A stretch of DNA of 64,000 bases from Vicia villosa (GCF_029867415.1 NC_081180.1:21786808-21850807), one strand, 5' to 3'. Shown: positions 48,360-58,556, counted from the stretch's first letter. Numbers and translations are program-made. The notes: a model not told the origin generated them from the sequence alone.

Positions 48360-48574
48360 ATAGGGCTGCATGCATGAAGATAGGGGGAATCGTTGCAGGA
48401 ATCTATCAGGAATCGCTTCAGGAATCATTACAGGCGCATGCTAGGGTACAGGAACTCTTTTCGGACGCATGCGAATGACAGAAAACAGATGGGGACCATG
48501 TGGGGCCCTAATTTTTATTCTTCAAAATTATTGTTTATGTTTTTCCCTTGTAAATGAAACCCTAATTGTCCCTC

Positions 48575-48581
48575 TATAAAT
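48575..48581 (+). promoter_or_regulatory. Candidate TATA box of small gene A
   Basis: TATAAAT, 38 bases before ATG 48619, which would give a very short leader. Confidence 0.5.
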
Positions 48582-48618
48582 TAGGGTTTCTTGTGTGCAT
48601 CAGTACACACACGAAAAA

Positions 48619-48987
48619 ATGAGATCTCGAATAAGGCCAGATAGCACGCACCGGACTACTGAGCCTCCACCACCTGTAAGGCGTTTGGACTATCAACCTC
48701 CCATTGTTCGAAGAAACGGATACGTTATTTTCTCTGCCGTCAAACCTCCCATGCAGGTAATGTTTTGGAACATTCAATCCATGGACCAGCTTAAGAGAAC
48801 TCTTCTCAGGTTTTTGGAGGGAGAGTGGAGTCAAGGCGAACAAATCAGATCTATCAAGAGACTTAGAACAAGGGGAGGTGCTTTTCTTGAAAGACAGCGT
48901 TGGTGGGAGACAATGGAGGACGACATTCAATGCACTCGAATGATGGAGGACAGAGAAGACATTGTCCTAACCGTTGTAATATCCTAG
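48619..48987 (+). CDS. Small gene A: stand-alone MuDR N-terminal-like protein
   Basis: 122 codons, ATG 48619 to TAG 48985-48987. The N-terminus (1-45) is basic and Pro-rich (TTEPPPPVRRLDYQPPIVRR). From about residue 45 it lines up by eye with the N-terminal domain of the transposase at 45634-48036: DQLKRTLLRFL against SYLKRKIESKI, EDDIQCTRMM against TTDLEVQNMF, and the closing strand IVLTVVI against LELYIVV. There is no catalytic core. It lies divergently from the transposase gene with about 580 bases between starts, and has its own TATA box. If the resemblance is real, the protein could bind the transposase through the PB1-like fold. I know no named family for it. An upstream GTG extension exists but ATG is preferred. 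Confidence 0.65.
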   Translation: MRSRIRPDSTHRTTEPPPPVRRLDYQPPIVRRNGYVIFSAVKPPMQVMFWNIQSMDQLKRTLLRFLEGEWSQGEQIRSIKRLRTRGGAFLERQRWWETMEDDIQCTRMMEDREDIVLTVVIS

Positions 48988-49145
48988 ATGTTGCAGTTTC
49001 TTTATCATTTCAGCTACTTCTGTACCGTCCAATTAAATGCTCTGAGCATATATTAATGAAATGTTTTTTTAACATTATAAAGTTTCCAATTAGTATTTAA
49101 GTTATTAATAATTAGCAAAATTATTTTCCGCGGTATTTCACCCAC

Positions 49146-49153
49146 TATAAATA
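49146..49153 (+). promoter_or_regulatory. Candidate TATA box of small gene B
   Basis: TATAAATA in CACTATAAATAAAGG, 71 bases before ATG 49217; well placed for a 40-base leader. Confidence 0.6.
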
Positions 49154-49216
49154 AAGGTGTGTGTGTGTGGAGTTGAAGTACCAACTCTTTCTTCATTCTT
49201 ACTGCAAACACTAAAA

Positions 49217-49540
49217 ATGAACTCAGTTTGGGCTGTCGTTTTTTTTGAGGAAGGTAGTCACATGGGTGTCTGCCTTAACCCCCATTGGAATTTCCAGAGA
49301 ATTGTTAGAGCCATCAACACTGGGTTTCGTCAACTAGATGGTCCGACCAGAAAAGTTAAACAGATAGATTACCGTTGTCCACACATTACGTTGACGGATA
49401 ATAATCCAGAAGGCACCTACATGTATTATTGGGACCGTGTGAAAGACGATGTGGACGTGGATCTAATGTTTTGGACACACAGTGGAGAGGTTAACCGAGG
49501 CGTTGAAAATCCACTTGTTCTTGCAGTGATACTCGAGTAG
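49217..49540 (+). CDS. Small gene B: stand-alone MuDR N-terminal-like protein
   Basis: 107 codons, ATG 49217 to TAG 49538-49540, almost the exact length of the N-terminal domain of the neighbouring transposase (109 residues). By eye the two align along their length: RIVRAINTGF against YLKRKIESKI, VKQIDYRCP (47-55) against VSQIFYRQP (58-66), DVDVDLMFWTH (78-88) against DLEVQNMFLTH (84-94), and the final LVLAVILE against LELYIVVE. Unlike gene A it has no extra N-terminal tail. The frame is intact and the codon use normal. It has its own TATA box and a leader with CTTCATTC-type pyrimidine tracts. Function unknown; a partner or regulator of the transposase is an inference. Confidence 0.7.
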   Translation: MNSVWAVVFFEEGSHMGVCLNPHWNFQRIVRAINTGFRQLDGPTRKVKQIDYRCPHITLTDNNPEGTYMYYWDRVKDDVDVDLMFWTHSGEVNRGVENPLVLAVILE

Positions 49541-49849
49541 TTTAGATTAAGTGTTGTTGTGTTTGTTGCAATGATCGAGCGTGTACTACAAGTTGTTATG
49601 TGTTATTTTCTTAGATGTTTTAGTTTCTGTGTTGGTTATTGTCAATGTACCTTTTTAATTAATGAATGAATTAATGTTTTCCATAATATATATATCTGCG
49701 CTAGTTTAATATAAAAGTCTCAAAATCTATTATAATTGTATGTTTTAAATGATGTATAATATAAAAGTCAATGTACCTTTTTAATTAAATGATAATGCAT
49801 GTCTCAAAATCTATTATAATATAAAATTCTCAAAATCTAACATAAACAT

Positions 49850-50160
49850 GACAAGACCAGACTAATGCATGACACAAAAGATTCTCGTCCCCACCTCTTA
49901 CACAAGGCTAATGCATGCAAGAAATTAAGCAATAATTCTGCACAAGATTCAAATATGACATGACTAATGCATTACACAAAAGATTCTCGTCCCCACCTCT
50001 TACACAAGGCTAATGCATGCAAGAAATGAAGCAATAATTCTGCACAAGATTCAAATAGGACATGACTAATGCATGACACAAAAGATTCTCGTCCCCACCT
50101 CTTACACAAGGCTAATGCATGCAAGAAATGAAGCAATAATTCTGCACAAGATTCAAATAA
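49850..50160. repeat. Three tandem copies of a 102-bp unit
   Basis: Units marked by CTTACACAAGGCTAATGCAT at 49897, 49999 and 50101, each with GCAAGAAAT(G/T)AAGCAATAA, CTGCACAAGATTCAAATA and ATTCTCGTCCCCACCT. Same family as 48170-48359. Confidence 0.92.
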
Positions 50161-50291
50161 GTATATGTGTTAAATGAATTAAAATAAAAATAAAAACATC
50201 TAAATAAAAAATAAAAGTATATGATAAATCGGTGCATGCAATGGTTTAACATAATTTAGCATGACAAGAATGCATGCCTCTATAGCAATCT

Positions 50292-50565
50292 AGTCCCCCC
50301 ACCACAGACCTGAGAAGACAAGACACTGCAGGGAATCTCGTCCCCACCACAGACATGACGGGACAAGACAATGCAGGGAATCTCGTCCCCACCACAGACA
50401 TGACGGGACAAGACACTGCAGGGAATCTCGTCCCCACCACAGACTTGACGGGACAAGACACTGAAGGGAATCTCGTCCCCACCACAGACATGACGGGACA
50501 AGACACTGCAAGGAATCTCGTCCCCACCACAGACTTGACGGGACAATACACTGCAGGGAATCTCG
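50292..50565. repeat. Six copies of a 45-bp tandem repeat
   Basis: Unit contains GGGAATCTCGTCCCCACCAC then AGACATGACGGGACAAGACA and CTGCA; GGGAATCTCG occurs at 50331, 50376, 50421, 50466, 50511 (AGG variant) and 50556. Because 45 is a multiple of three the array is open in several frames. It shares CTCGTCCCCACC with the 102-bp unit. Confidence 0.95.
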
Positions 50566-50586
50566 TAATAACCTATGCATTTTGGC

Positions 50587-50594
50587 TATAAATA
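50587..50594 (+). promoter_or_regulatory. Candidate TATA box of the PMD gene
   Basis: TATAAATA in GGCTATAAATATG, 102 bases before ATG 50689 and directly after the 45-bp array. Confidence 0.55.
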
Positions 50595-50688
50595 TGTTCC
50601 CAAACTTGTTCATTTTCTTCATCACCTCTTATACTTTCATCAGAGCAACTTATCATCAGAGCAACTTTGTGTTTCATCATCAACAAAC

Positions 50689-51094
50689 ATGTCTCTCCTA
50701 ACTATGGGTCAAGAGCATCGAGGCACCATTGTAAACATTGCCACTTATGTAAGTTTGAGTAAACACTTAATTTTTTTACTTAAATTTACTAATTTCAAAT
50801 ACTTATGGGTAATGTTTTTTTTATAGGATGTCACGAGATTTAGGACCCGTGCTGGTAAGATGAATGCTCCTGACCCTTTGATTGTGGACTACGTTAAACG
50901 TGCGGGATTTGGTGAGGTAATGAACTTAACACATTACCTCAGTTGATATGAAGTTTATATTAGCATTGTGTGAGCGTTGGAGGCCTGAGACTCATACTTT
51001 TCACCTTCCAATGGGTGAATGTACCGTCACTCTAGAGGACGTGTACATGTTGTTGGGTCTCAAAACAAATGGAAAGGAAGTGTATGGAAATGTC
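50689..51094 (+). pseudogene. PMD gene truncated by Ogre insertion
   Basis: Exon 1 50689-50748 (MSLLTMGQEHRGTIVNIATY), GTAAGT intron, exon 2 from 50827 (DVTRFRTRAGKMNAPDPLIV). The PMD hallmark follows: LCERWRPETHTFHLPMGECT and TLEDVYMLLGLKTNG. A one-base shift near 50937 separates the two parts, most simply an extra C. At 51095 the Ogre LTR replaces the expected continuation after NGKEVYGN. The rest of the gene, if present, lies beyond the window on the far side of the Ogre. PMD proteins are linked to silencing and meristem maintenance in plants and travel with Mutator-like elements. Confidence 0.85.
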
Positions 51095-53620
51095 TGTCAT
51101 ACCCCAATTTTTGACCTAAGATACCACCTCATATCATTTGCATATGCATCATTTGCATCTCTAACAAATTGCATAGCTTGTGTTTGTTACTTGTGACTCA
51201 GCAGGATTTAATCAGGAAATCACTCATCAGTACAAGTAATAATCAATTAGGGTTTTGTTCTCCCTTCATTTCAAATGAATCATCTTCATCAACAATCAAC
51301 ATTTGGTCCTCAGAGATTCATTTCAACAAACTCAACAGCTTTGAATCGACTGAATTAAGGTTTTGACTGAAGACAGCATGCTCTTGACTTTTGCTCAGGG
51401 TTTGACCTAATGACTTGGGACATGACCTCAAGACCCCAAGTGCATCATTTTGACCTAATCCATTGGTTCAGAACATCTCCTATACAAAGATTGATCAGAC
51501 AAATCCTCAGATCAGGGTTTTTGAACTATCAGGGACTGAAATCAGGGATCACATTTGGGAAACCCTAAAAATCCCCAGGAAGTCAATCAAAGGTTTCAAT
51601 CATCTTCAAATAATCCCTATGACAATATGCAATGGAAATTACATCTCAATCCAAGACCTACAGGCATCAATTTCATCAGGTCGACAATTAGGGTTTTTGA
51701 CCTAATTCACTGAACCACTGATTTTTTAGTCAGGACATGGTGCCACAACTCAAAACATGGCTCAATATCCTCTAATGCTTCAATGTAATCCATTCATACT
51801 ATTCATTTGATGAGGATAGCTTGTTTCATTTGAAATCTCCAGAAACGCGATTCGTCTGAAAAAGTCAACTGTACAAGATCACCATTGACTTTTGGGGAAT
51901 TTTGGTCAACCATGACTTTTGAAGTTTTGAGTCATCAATATATGATATGAGAAGTCATTTGATCAAGGAAAATCAAGAAAATCAATCAAGAATCAAAAAG
52001 TCAAAAGTTTGACTTTCATACTTAGAAAATTTTCTAAGTGTTTTTCAATGGTTTTTTCCAAACTTTGGAAGGGAATTTCTCAAAATTTCACCTACAAACT
52101 GAAAAAAACTTCCAACATGAAAGTTGTAGATTTTGATCCAATAAACAACTTTGACACATATAAATTTTTTCCATAAGATCAACCATTTAAGAGATATGGT
52201 GCTTCAAAGTTGGTATCTTTGGAAAATTTCACTTAAAACTTCATTTTCTTCAAAGTTCATGGATCTTTTTCACCCACTTCCTTAAAGATCTTGAAGAAAC
52301 TTTCAACTAGGGTTTTGAAGTGTGTAACATGAGCTTTCCAAAATGTCCAAGAGCATGAAAAAATATGGAGCATAGCTATGGTTTTGAATTATGCATTTAG
52401 TGATCATTTTCACTTGAATTTCAAGCCATTTTCACTAAGTTTCAAGCCATTTTGCCTAATGATGCAAGCAATGACATAAACCACCAATAATTGTGAGATA
52501 TTTCTGGTTTGAGATCAGAATAGAAAGAGATAAGAAGCACTTGAGATTTTTAACCATGGTTAACATTTTTAACCATATGCATTAAATGCAAAAGATGCCA
52601 TTTTATCTCTTAAGCCAAGTCATCATTCTTGATCAACTTGCAAGAGCTTTGTATTCAGAAACTTTGGCCTATAAATAGAGGTTCAAATCACTCTTCAATT
52701 CACACCAAAACCTCACAATTATAGGTTTTCTCTCTTCTTTCTTAGAATGCAAGTTTCTTAAGTTTCAAAGAGGTGAAATTCTCAACCTCTAAATCTTTGA
52801 AGTTCTAAGTAAAGTGATGCTTCCAACACTTCCCAAATATCATATGGATGTTGTTTGAACCATTGAAACCTTCCAAAAACACTCAAATCTCAGAACCACT
52901 ATCTCACTTCCACATGAACCAAAATTGAGCCTTATCATGTCAAAATCCATTCAAGATCATTTCTGTCCAAACTAACACTTCCAACACCTCATATATGTCA
53001 CATATGAACTATCCCAACACTCATCATCAATCAAAAACTTCAGAATCATCAGGCTCGATTCACACTTGGTTCTACTGCAGATCGGGTTCCATGGAATGAT
53101 CCAGATGTTTTTAATCCACTCCAAGCATCCAGACATGTTCTATAATCATCATTGAAGCTGTTCAGATCGAGCAACAACTTCTGTAACACCTCTACTGAAG
53201 AATTCAATCTCCACTTTGGCCGTTTTTGAAGGTAAGTCTCATGAACCTCAAACTCTATCATGCACGCATCATAAATGAAATATTGATATACCATCTTGTT
53301 TCTGCACACATGGGGATCATTAACCCTCAATCAATTGCATCATAACTTGCACATACATCATTTCACGATCAAATTCAGTTTTAGGGTTCTTCATGTTCAT
53401 GTGAAAATTGATAACCTTAGAGCAAAAATAAATGAAATTGAAGGTCATCATCATGATCCTCGTCCAAAACCGAGTGAGATAGACCCTTTGATCAATCAAA
53501 ACAACACAGTTTTGAAGATTTTTGAATTTCAGTTAGGGTGTGTTCTTGGCGCCAGATTTTCGTTCAAAGAATTCAAATAATTGTTTTAAAATATAATGTG
53601 TTGAACGCGTATCATAAACA

Positions 53621-53697
53621 AGCTGCACGCGCAGCTCAGTTGGTTGTTGTTTTGGTTAGTGAGCAAGGGTGCGTGGGTTCAAGCCCTTTGGAAGACA
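53621..53697 (+). other. tRNA-like segment in the Ogre LTR
   Basis: CAGCTCAGTTGG (53632-53643) matches the internal A box and GGTTCAAGCCC (53676-53686) the B box of tRNA genes, at tRNA-like spacing. Acceptor stem pairing is poor, so it is a relic or SINE-like head rather than a tRNA gene. Confidence 0.55.
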
Positions 53698-54154
53698 AAA
53701 CCAATTTTTTATCACTATTTTTCTTCATTTTCTTCACAACTTCACCAATTAATTTAACCAATCAAAATTCATTATTTTCACTTCATTTTTTGCATACTCT
53801 TTGTTTAATATACATATTTTATGAATACCAAAAAAAATCATCAAAAAATATTTATTTAATACATTTTTAAATAGGTTTAAAATGACTTGTTTTTAAGTGT
53901 TTTAAATACTTTAAAATATTACTTTTCATTTGATTTTTTTTACATAATCACTTGTAAATATTTTTTTTGATCAAACCCTAAATCACTTAGGTTTTAATTG
54001 AGTATTAAAACTTGTTTTAACTTAATTAAGTTGATTTTTGTCAAATTCAAATCGTTTTAAAACAAGCGATCGCATTTCTTCTCAAAAAACGATAAACCAT
54101 TTCTTTTTGAAACTTTTGATTAAACTCTTTTAATTGATCAAATGATTTTCAAAA

Positions 54155-54790
54155 TGAAGTGGGGCCTCTCGAATATTAGAGAGTATAAGACCCACTCTTT
54201 TCTTCTTTCTTTTACAGTTTTTCTTTGTACAGAAAGCTTTTTCAAAACAATACTTTTTCAAACTGTTTTTTCAAAACAATAAATCTCACATCTTTTTTTC
54301 AAAACCACCCACCCTGTTTTATGAAAATAAAACAGGGGCCTCTCGAATATTAGAGAGTGTAAGTCCCATTTCTTTTCTTTTTATACAGTTTTTCTTCAAA
54401 CAGAATAAACTTTTCAAACAAATCTTCAAACAGTTTTTCAAAAGCGAAACCTCGCGTCCTGTAAATAAACAGTAAACCATGTTTTGTAAATAAAACACGG
54501 GCCTCCACGTAGGTATAAGTCTCAAGCCCCTTTTTGTACATACCCATTCCTGTACATGAAATTAGGTATTTCATTGTACACACACATTCTTGTACATACC
54601 TCGATCAGTTTGTTTTTAACTATGAATAACAAACCAAAAATGAAGGTTTTTCTTTAAATCTTCCCAAAAATATACCATGGGCCTCCATGTAGGTATAAGT
54701 CCCAAGCCCTTTGTAAATACCTGTTTACATAGCTTTGAATAAACTCAAGTGGACCTCTCCCCGAGTGTAAGTCCCGAGCCCCTGTGTATA
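54155..54790. repeat. Diverged repeats in the Ogre LTR
   Basis: GGGCCTCTCGAATATTAGAG followed by AGT(A/G)TAAG(A/T)CCCA at about 54164 and 54335; related GGGCCTCCA(C/T)GTAGGTATA and AAGTC(T/C)CAAGCCC blocks at 54500, 54679 and, more worn, 54752. Confidence 0.75.
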
Positions 54791-54954
54791 CAAATGGATC
54801 ATGCTTACAGGTATATTTCCTTCATAAACTCCATTATATACACACACTTTGTCATATATATATTTGTTCATACCTGTTCATGTTTGTTCATACTTGTTCA
54901 TGTTTGTTCATATGTGTGATATATGTGCTTGTTCAACTTAGTATAACACTAGGT

Positions 54955-55535
54955 TCCCCATAGCCTCCTATTGGGCTTCGTGCAAAGAATCTCCACTAGT
55001 TTAGGTTAGGACATAGAGTATGGTTTCCCGGTGAAATCGCTCTAAGAGCTCAGACCAACTATACCATGCCTCCCCTTGGGCTTTGTACAAACGAGTGACC
55101 CTCCCATAGCCTCCTCTTGGGCTTACAATGCAAGGACCCTGGATTGTCCCTCCCATAGCCTCCTCTTGGGCTTACAATGCAAGGACCCTCGGATAGCCTC
55201 CTCTTGGGCTTCGTACAAGGACCCACGGGCTTCTTATAAGCATCCCCAATATCCAAATCAAAAAACCCTAGGAGATTAGACATTTATCATCTCTATGATA
55301 GGAGTATCTCTTCTATATCATCACAAAAAATCAATCAATCAATCAAATCAAACTTTTTTTTGCCACAAGGCTGGCTAATCAATCAAACCGTTTTGCCACC
55401 ATACTGGCTGATTAATCAAAGTTTTTGTCACAAGGCTGACTTCATTGAAACTTTTGCCACGAGGCTGGCTGATTAATCAAAACTTTTTGTCACAAGGCTG
55501 ACTTCATTGAAAGTTTTTGCCACAAGGCTGGTTAA
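54955..55535. repeat. Two short tandem arrays in the Ogre LTR
   Basis: About five copies of CATAGCCTCCTCTTGGGCTT plus ACAATGCAAGGACCC-like tails (54959-55225), then about six copies of TTTTGCCACAAGGCTGGCT(G/A)ATTAATCA-like words (55355-55535). Confidence 0.85.
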
Positions 55536-56219
55536 ACAACAAAAACATCTTTATCATTCTAAGCACCCTAAGTGGCATGGCCCCGGGCTTATAATGAAAA
55601 GATTTTCAAACAAAAATCAAACAGATGTATGTGATGATATAGATTAGATACATCGAACATTTAGATGACATTTGTCTCTTATCCTTTGCTTCCACTAGCA
55701 TAAGTGGGAACTACGATTGCTCTGACTTTCTCAACATCCCTTTGAGAATACGTAGGCACAAGGTCGATCCTTGGCGAGCAAAAATAAAACAAAAAAAACC
55801 ATTCAAACCTTAGCACCCGTAGACCCCGAGCTACAGATGCTCTGATTCCCTCTAGGGGATATGTATGCAGAGGATCGCGATGATCTTTGCGAGCATAATC
55901 AAACAAACACCTTAGGTCCCACCTATTTCACAACAGAACCTCTCAATAACATGGAATGAAAAACAAAGCAAAGAAACCTATAGAGTACTATAGATACGTT
56001 GGGTGCTAATACCTTCCCTTCGTATAACCAACCCTCTTACCCAAAGATCTCTCCCCCACTTTTAGGTTATTGCAGCTTTTTTCCTTTTCCTCCTTTGGAA
56101 ATAATAAAAAGTTTGGTCGAAACAAAAGAAAAATCATTTTTTGAGCACTCGAGCCCAAAGAAGGCATCAGGTGTCTCATCCCGAAAAAAGACAACGATTT
56201 TTCCCCGCGACAGAAAAAA

Positions 56220-56237
56220 TGGCGACTTCACTGGGGA
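56220..56237 (+). other. Primer binding site (tRNA-Arg type)
   Basis: TGGCGACTTCACTGGGGA, seven bases after the LTR, the characteristic Ogre primer site complementary to tRNA-Arg. Confidence 0.85.
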
Positions 56238-57032
56238 ACATCTTTTTATTGTTTCCAAAGGAAGGGTTAATTCTATTTGCTTTATTTTTCATTTCATTTT
56301 TTGTTATATGTGTGATTCTCTGGTTCTGTTACTTGCGTGGTTCTGTTACAAGTGATACATTATGGACAAATCCTAACCCGGATTAAGTACACATAAGAAA
56401 TTAGGTGGAGGGTATAGTCATGTGCAGGCGCACTTGAGAATCCTTCCGCTCAGTGGAGGTTCCTTGTTGGTAATATATGTTTAGCATGTTTCGTAGCGAA
56501 GACATTATTACTTTCATTGAACTGTAGAAGCTGAGAGACCGTAGAACCCCAACCCATCCTGGCCTTATTAGGTTGTGGTGCAGAAACTATTCAGGTGAAG
56601 ACTTGGATTAGTTGTCATGCGGAGAACCACACTCAGACGAGTTTTTCTTGAGAATATTACTGGCTCATGAGTTTAATTGTGGAAGGCCGGTAATATCCGA
56701 AAGAAAAATGTAGACTCTGACGTATCAGTAGAACATGTTGTGCAGGTGATTAACTAGAACTATCCCATGTTTGGTTCTCTAACCTCATGCTCGTGACGCT
56801 GGACCTTTGAACCTATGCGTTACCATGTTTGCGTTACCATGCTTGTGTTATCATGTTAGTGTTACCATGTTTGAACTACCATGTTTGCTTTACCATGTTT
56901 GAATATGTGGCATCCATGCATCCATGCATTCATACATTCATTAGAAAACCCATCTTTTTTCCAAAAAAATAAAAACATGATTTTTCCAAAAAATTTAGAG
57001 AATTTTCTTTGCAAACATTATAGGATTAAGTT

Positions 57033-58556
57033 ATGGAAAAAAGGTATACCAAAAAGTACGGTTTCAAAGCGCCTGATGTGGAAAGACTGATAGAGTTAGC
57101 ATCTTCTGTACAAGATCCTTGTAGTTTTAGGAAAAGTTATGGAAAGCTTTTGCCTATTTTGAACACTCATGTTGATGAAGGACTTCTCAAGACTCTGGTT
57201 CAGTTCTATGATCCCGTCTACCGTTGTTTTACCTTTCCAGACTGCCAGTTGGTACCGACCTTGGAAGAATATGCCAATCTTTTAGGTATTCCTGTGTCTG
57301 ACAAGATACCCTTCAATGGTTTGGAAGCCATTCCTAAGTCACACGTCATTGCAGCAAGTATTCACATGAAAAAGTCTGAAGTAGAAAGTAATTGGACTAC
57401 CAAAGGAAATCTCCCGGGTTTAACTTCACACTTCCTGGTAAAGAAAGCCTTTGATTTCATCGAAACTGGTAGCATGATAGCTTTTGAAGCTACACTAGCC
57501 TTGCTCATCTATGGGTTAGTTCTGTTTCCCAATATCGACAACTTTGTTGATATCAATGCCATAAAGATTTTTCTTATTGGAAATCCTGTTCCGACTTTGC
57601 TTGGTGACATGTATTTCTCTGTCCATCATAGGAATCGCCAAGGCGGTGGAATCATTGTTTGTTGTGCACCTCTGTTGTTCAAATGGATTGTTTCACACTT
57701 ACCTCAGTCTCCTATTTTCACAGAAAACCGAGAAGGTTTGCGTTGGCCTCGAAGACTTATGTCTCTTACTAATAATGATATCCGTTGGTACACCTTGGCT
57801 CGCTGTGGTACAGAAACCATTGATAGTTGTGGAGAGTTCGCCAACGTACCCCTCATTGGTACACAAGGAGGAATTAACTACAATCCGGTCCTAGCCCGAC
57901 GACAACTCGGGTATGCAAATTCAGCTAAACCCATTGGTCCTACAGTGGAAGGCTACTTCTACCGAGAAGGGGATAATCCTAAAAGTTTGAAAGCGAGAAT
58001 GGTAAGAGCTTGGTACGACGTCCGATGGAAAGAAAAAGGCGAGGAAAGAAATTGCATTGCCATGGACACCTACACTTGCTGGGTAAAGAAAAGAGCAAAA
58101 GAGTTCCAAATGCCTTATGCTTATGAAAAACCTATGTTTCCTGCAGTATCTCAACGACCCAACATTCCCGCTATGGAGGAATACCAAGACACTTTGACCA
58201 AGATGAGGGTAGAAAAAGACGCTTGGGAAGAAAAGTTTCGTAGAATTGATGTGGAAAATAGAAAGTTGAAGAAAAGAGTGAAAGATCACGAAGAAACTCT
58301 CTATTATCAAGATGGATGGCTCATGAGTAAAGATGAGAAGATTCGTCAGAAAGATGCCGCAATCAAAAGATACATCAAAGAAAGCAAGAAGAATCTTGAA
58401 GGCTCAACTAGCAACGCTCCGACTCCTGATGATTGGAAGAATATTGTTGACAAGCTGAGGACTGAAAAGGCCGAATTGAAAGCTCACTATGGGAAAGAAA
58501 TCATGAAGCTCAAGCTGCACAATGCATTTGGTTCTTCGTCTGATGAAGATGCCTAG
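57033..58556 (+). CDS. Ogre ORF1 protein
   Basis: 507 codons, intact. This extra frame before gag is typical of Ogre elements. The N-terminal two thirds hold a conserved globular region (VQFYDPVYRCFTFPDCQLVP, TLEEYANLLGIPV, GLTSHFLVKKAFDF, FPNIDNFVDINAIKIF, RRQLGYA), and residues about 385-465 are a long charged coiled coil (KDAWEEKFRRIDVENRKLKK). The TLEEYANLLGIPV segment resembles the TLEDVYMLLGL segment of the PMD protein encoded just upstream, which hints at a distant PMD-like fold. The role in the retroelement life cycle is not known. It starts 795 bases after the primer site; ATG is followed by a Lys/Arg-rich start. Confidence 0.9.
   Translation: MEKRYTKKYGFKAPDVERLIELASSVQDPCSFRKSYGKLLPILNTHVDEGLLKTLVQFYDPVYRCFTFPDCQLVPTLEEYANLLGIPVSDKIPFNGLEAIPKSHVIAASIHMKKSEVESNWTTKGNLPGLTSHFLVKKAFDFIETGSMIAFEATLALLIYGLVLFPNIDNFVDINAIKIFLIGNPVPTLLGDMYFSVHHRNRQGGGIIVCCAPLLFKWIVSHLPQSPIFTENREGLRWPRRLMSLTNNDIRWYTLARCGTETIDSCGEFANVPLIGTQGGINYNPVLARRQLGYANSAKPIGPTVEGYFYREGDNPKSLKARMVRAWYDVRWKEKGEERNCIAMDTYTCWVKKRAKEFQMPYAYEKPMFPAVSQRPNIPAMEEYQDTLTKMRVEKDAWEEKFRRIDVENRKLKKRVKDHEETLYYQDGWLMSKDEKIRQKDAAIKRYIKESKKNLEGSTSNAPTPDDWKNIVDKLRTEKAELKAHYGKEIMKLKLHNAFGSSSDEDA

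Larger units (their letters stand above)
49541..50688. other. Spacer between small gene B and the PMD gene
   Basis: Contains two tandem arrays described separately (49850-50160 and 50292-50565). No gene; long frames here are by-products of the 45-bp repeat. Confidence 0.6.
44737..51094. mobile_element. Multi-gene Mutator-like element (left end and body)
   Basis: Holds a mudrA-type transposase on -, two small genes on + and the first exons of a PMD gene on +. The left end is marked by three palindromes (44737-44845). The right end is not in view because an Ogre inserted in the PMD gene at 51095, so the element boundary and target duplication cannot be confirmed here. The genes have separate TATA boxes and two of their intergenic regions share a 102-bp repeat, which supports treating them as one element. 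Confidence 0.65.
51095..56212 (+). repeat. 5' LTR of the Ogre element
   Basis: 5118 bp, TGTCATACC...CCGCGACA. Holds a tRNA-like segment (53621-53697), repeated GGGCCTC(T/C)-GTAAGTCCC blocks (about 54165-54790), repeated ATAGCCTCCTCTTGGGCTT blocks (54959-55225) and TTTTGCCACAAGGCTGGCT blocks (55355-55535). Short frames in it are not genes. Confidence 0.92.

Noticed and set aside
50292..50565. CRISPR-like array
   Set aside because: Repeat units are contiguous with no variable spacers, and this is a plant genome.
50246..50625. Several overlapping open frames of 78-111 codons on both strands
   Set aside because: They are produced by the 45-bp repeat (a multiple of three without stops) and have no protein family features.
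53621..53697. Functional tRNA gene
   Set aside because: Internal boxes fit but the acceptor arm does not pair and the T stem is mismatched.
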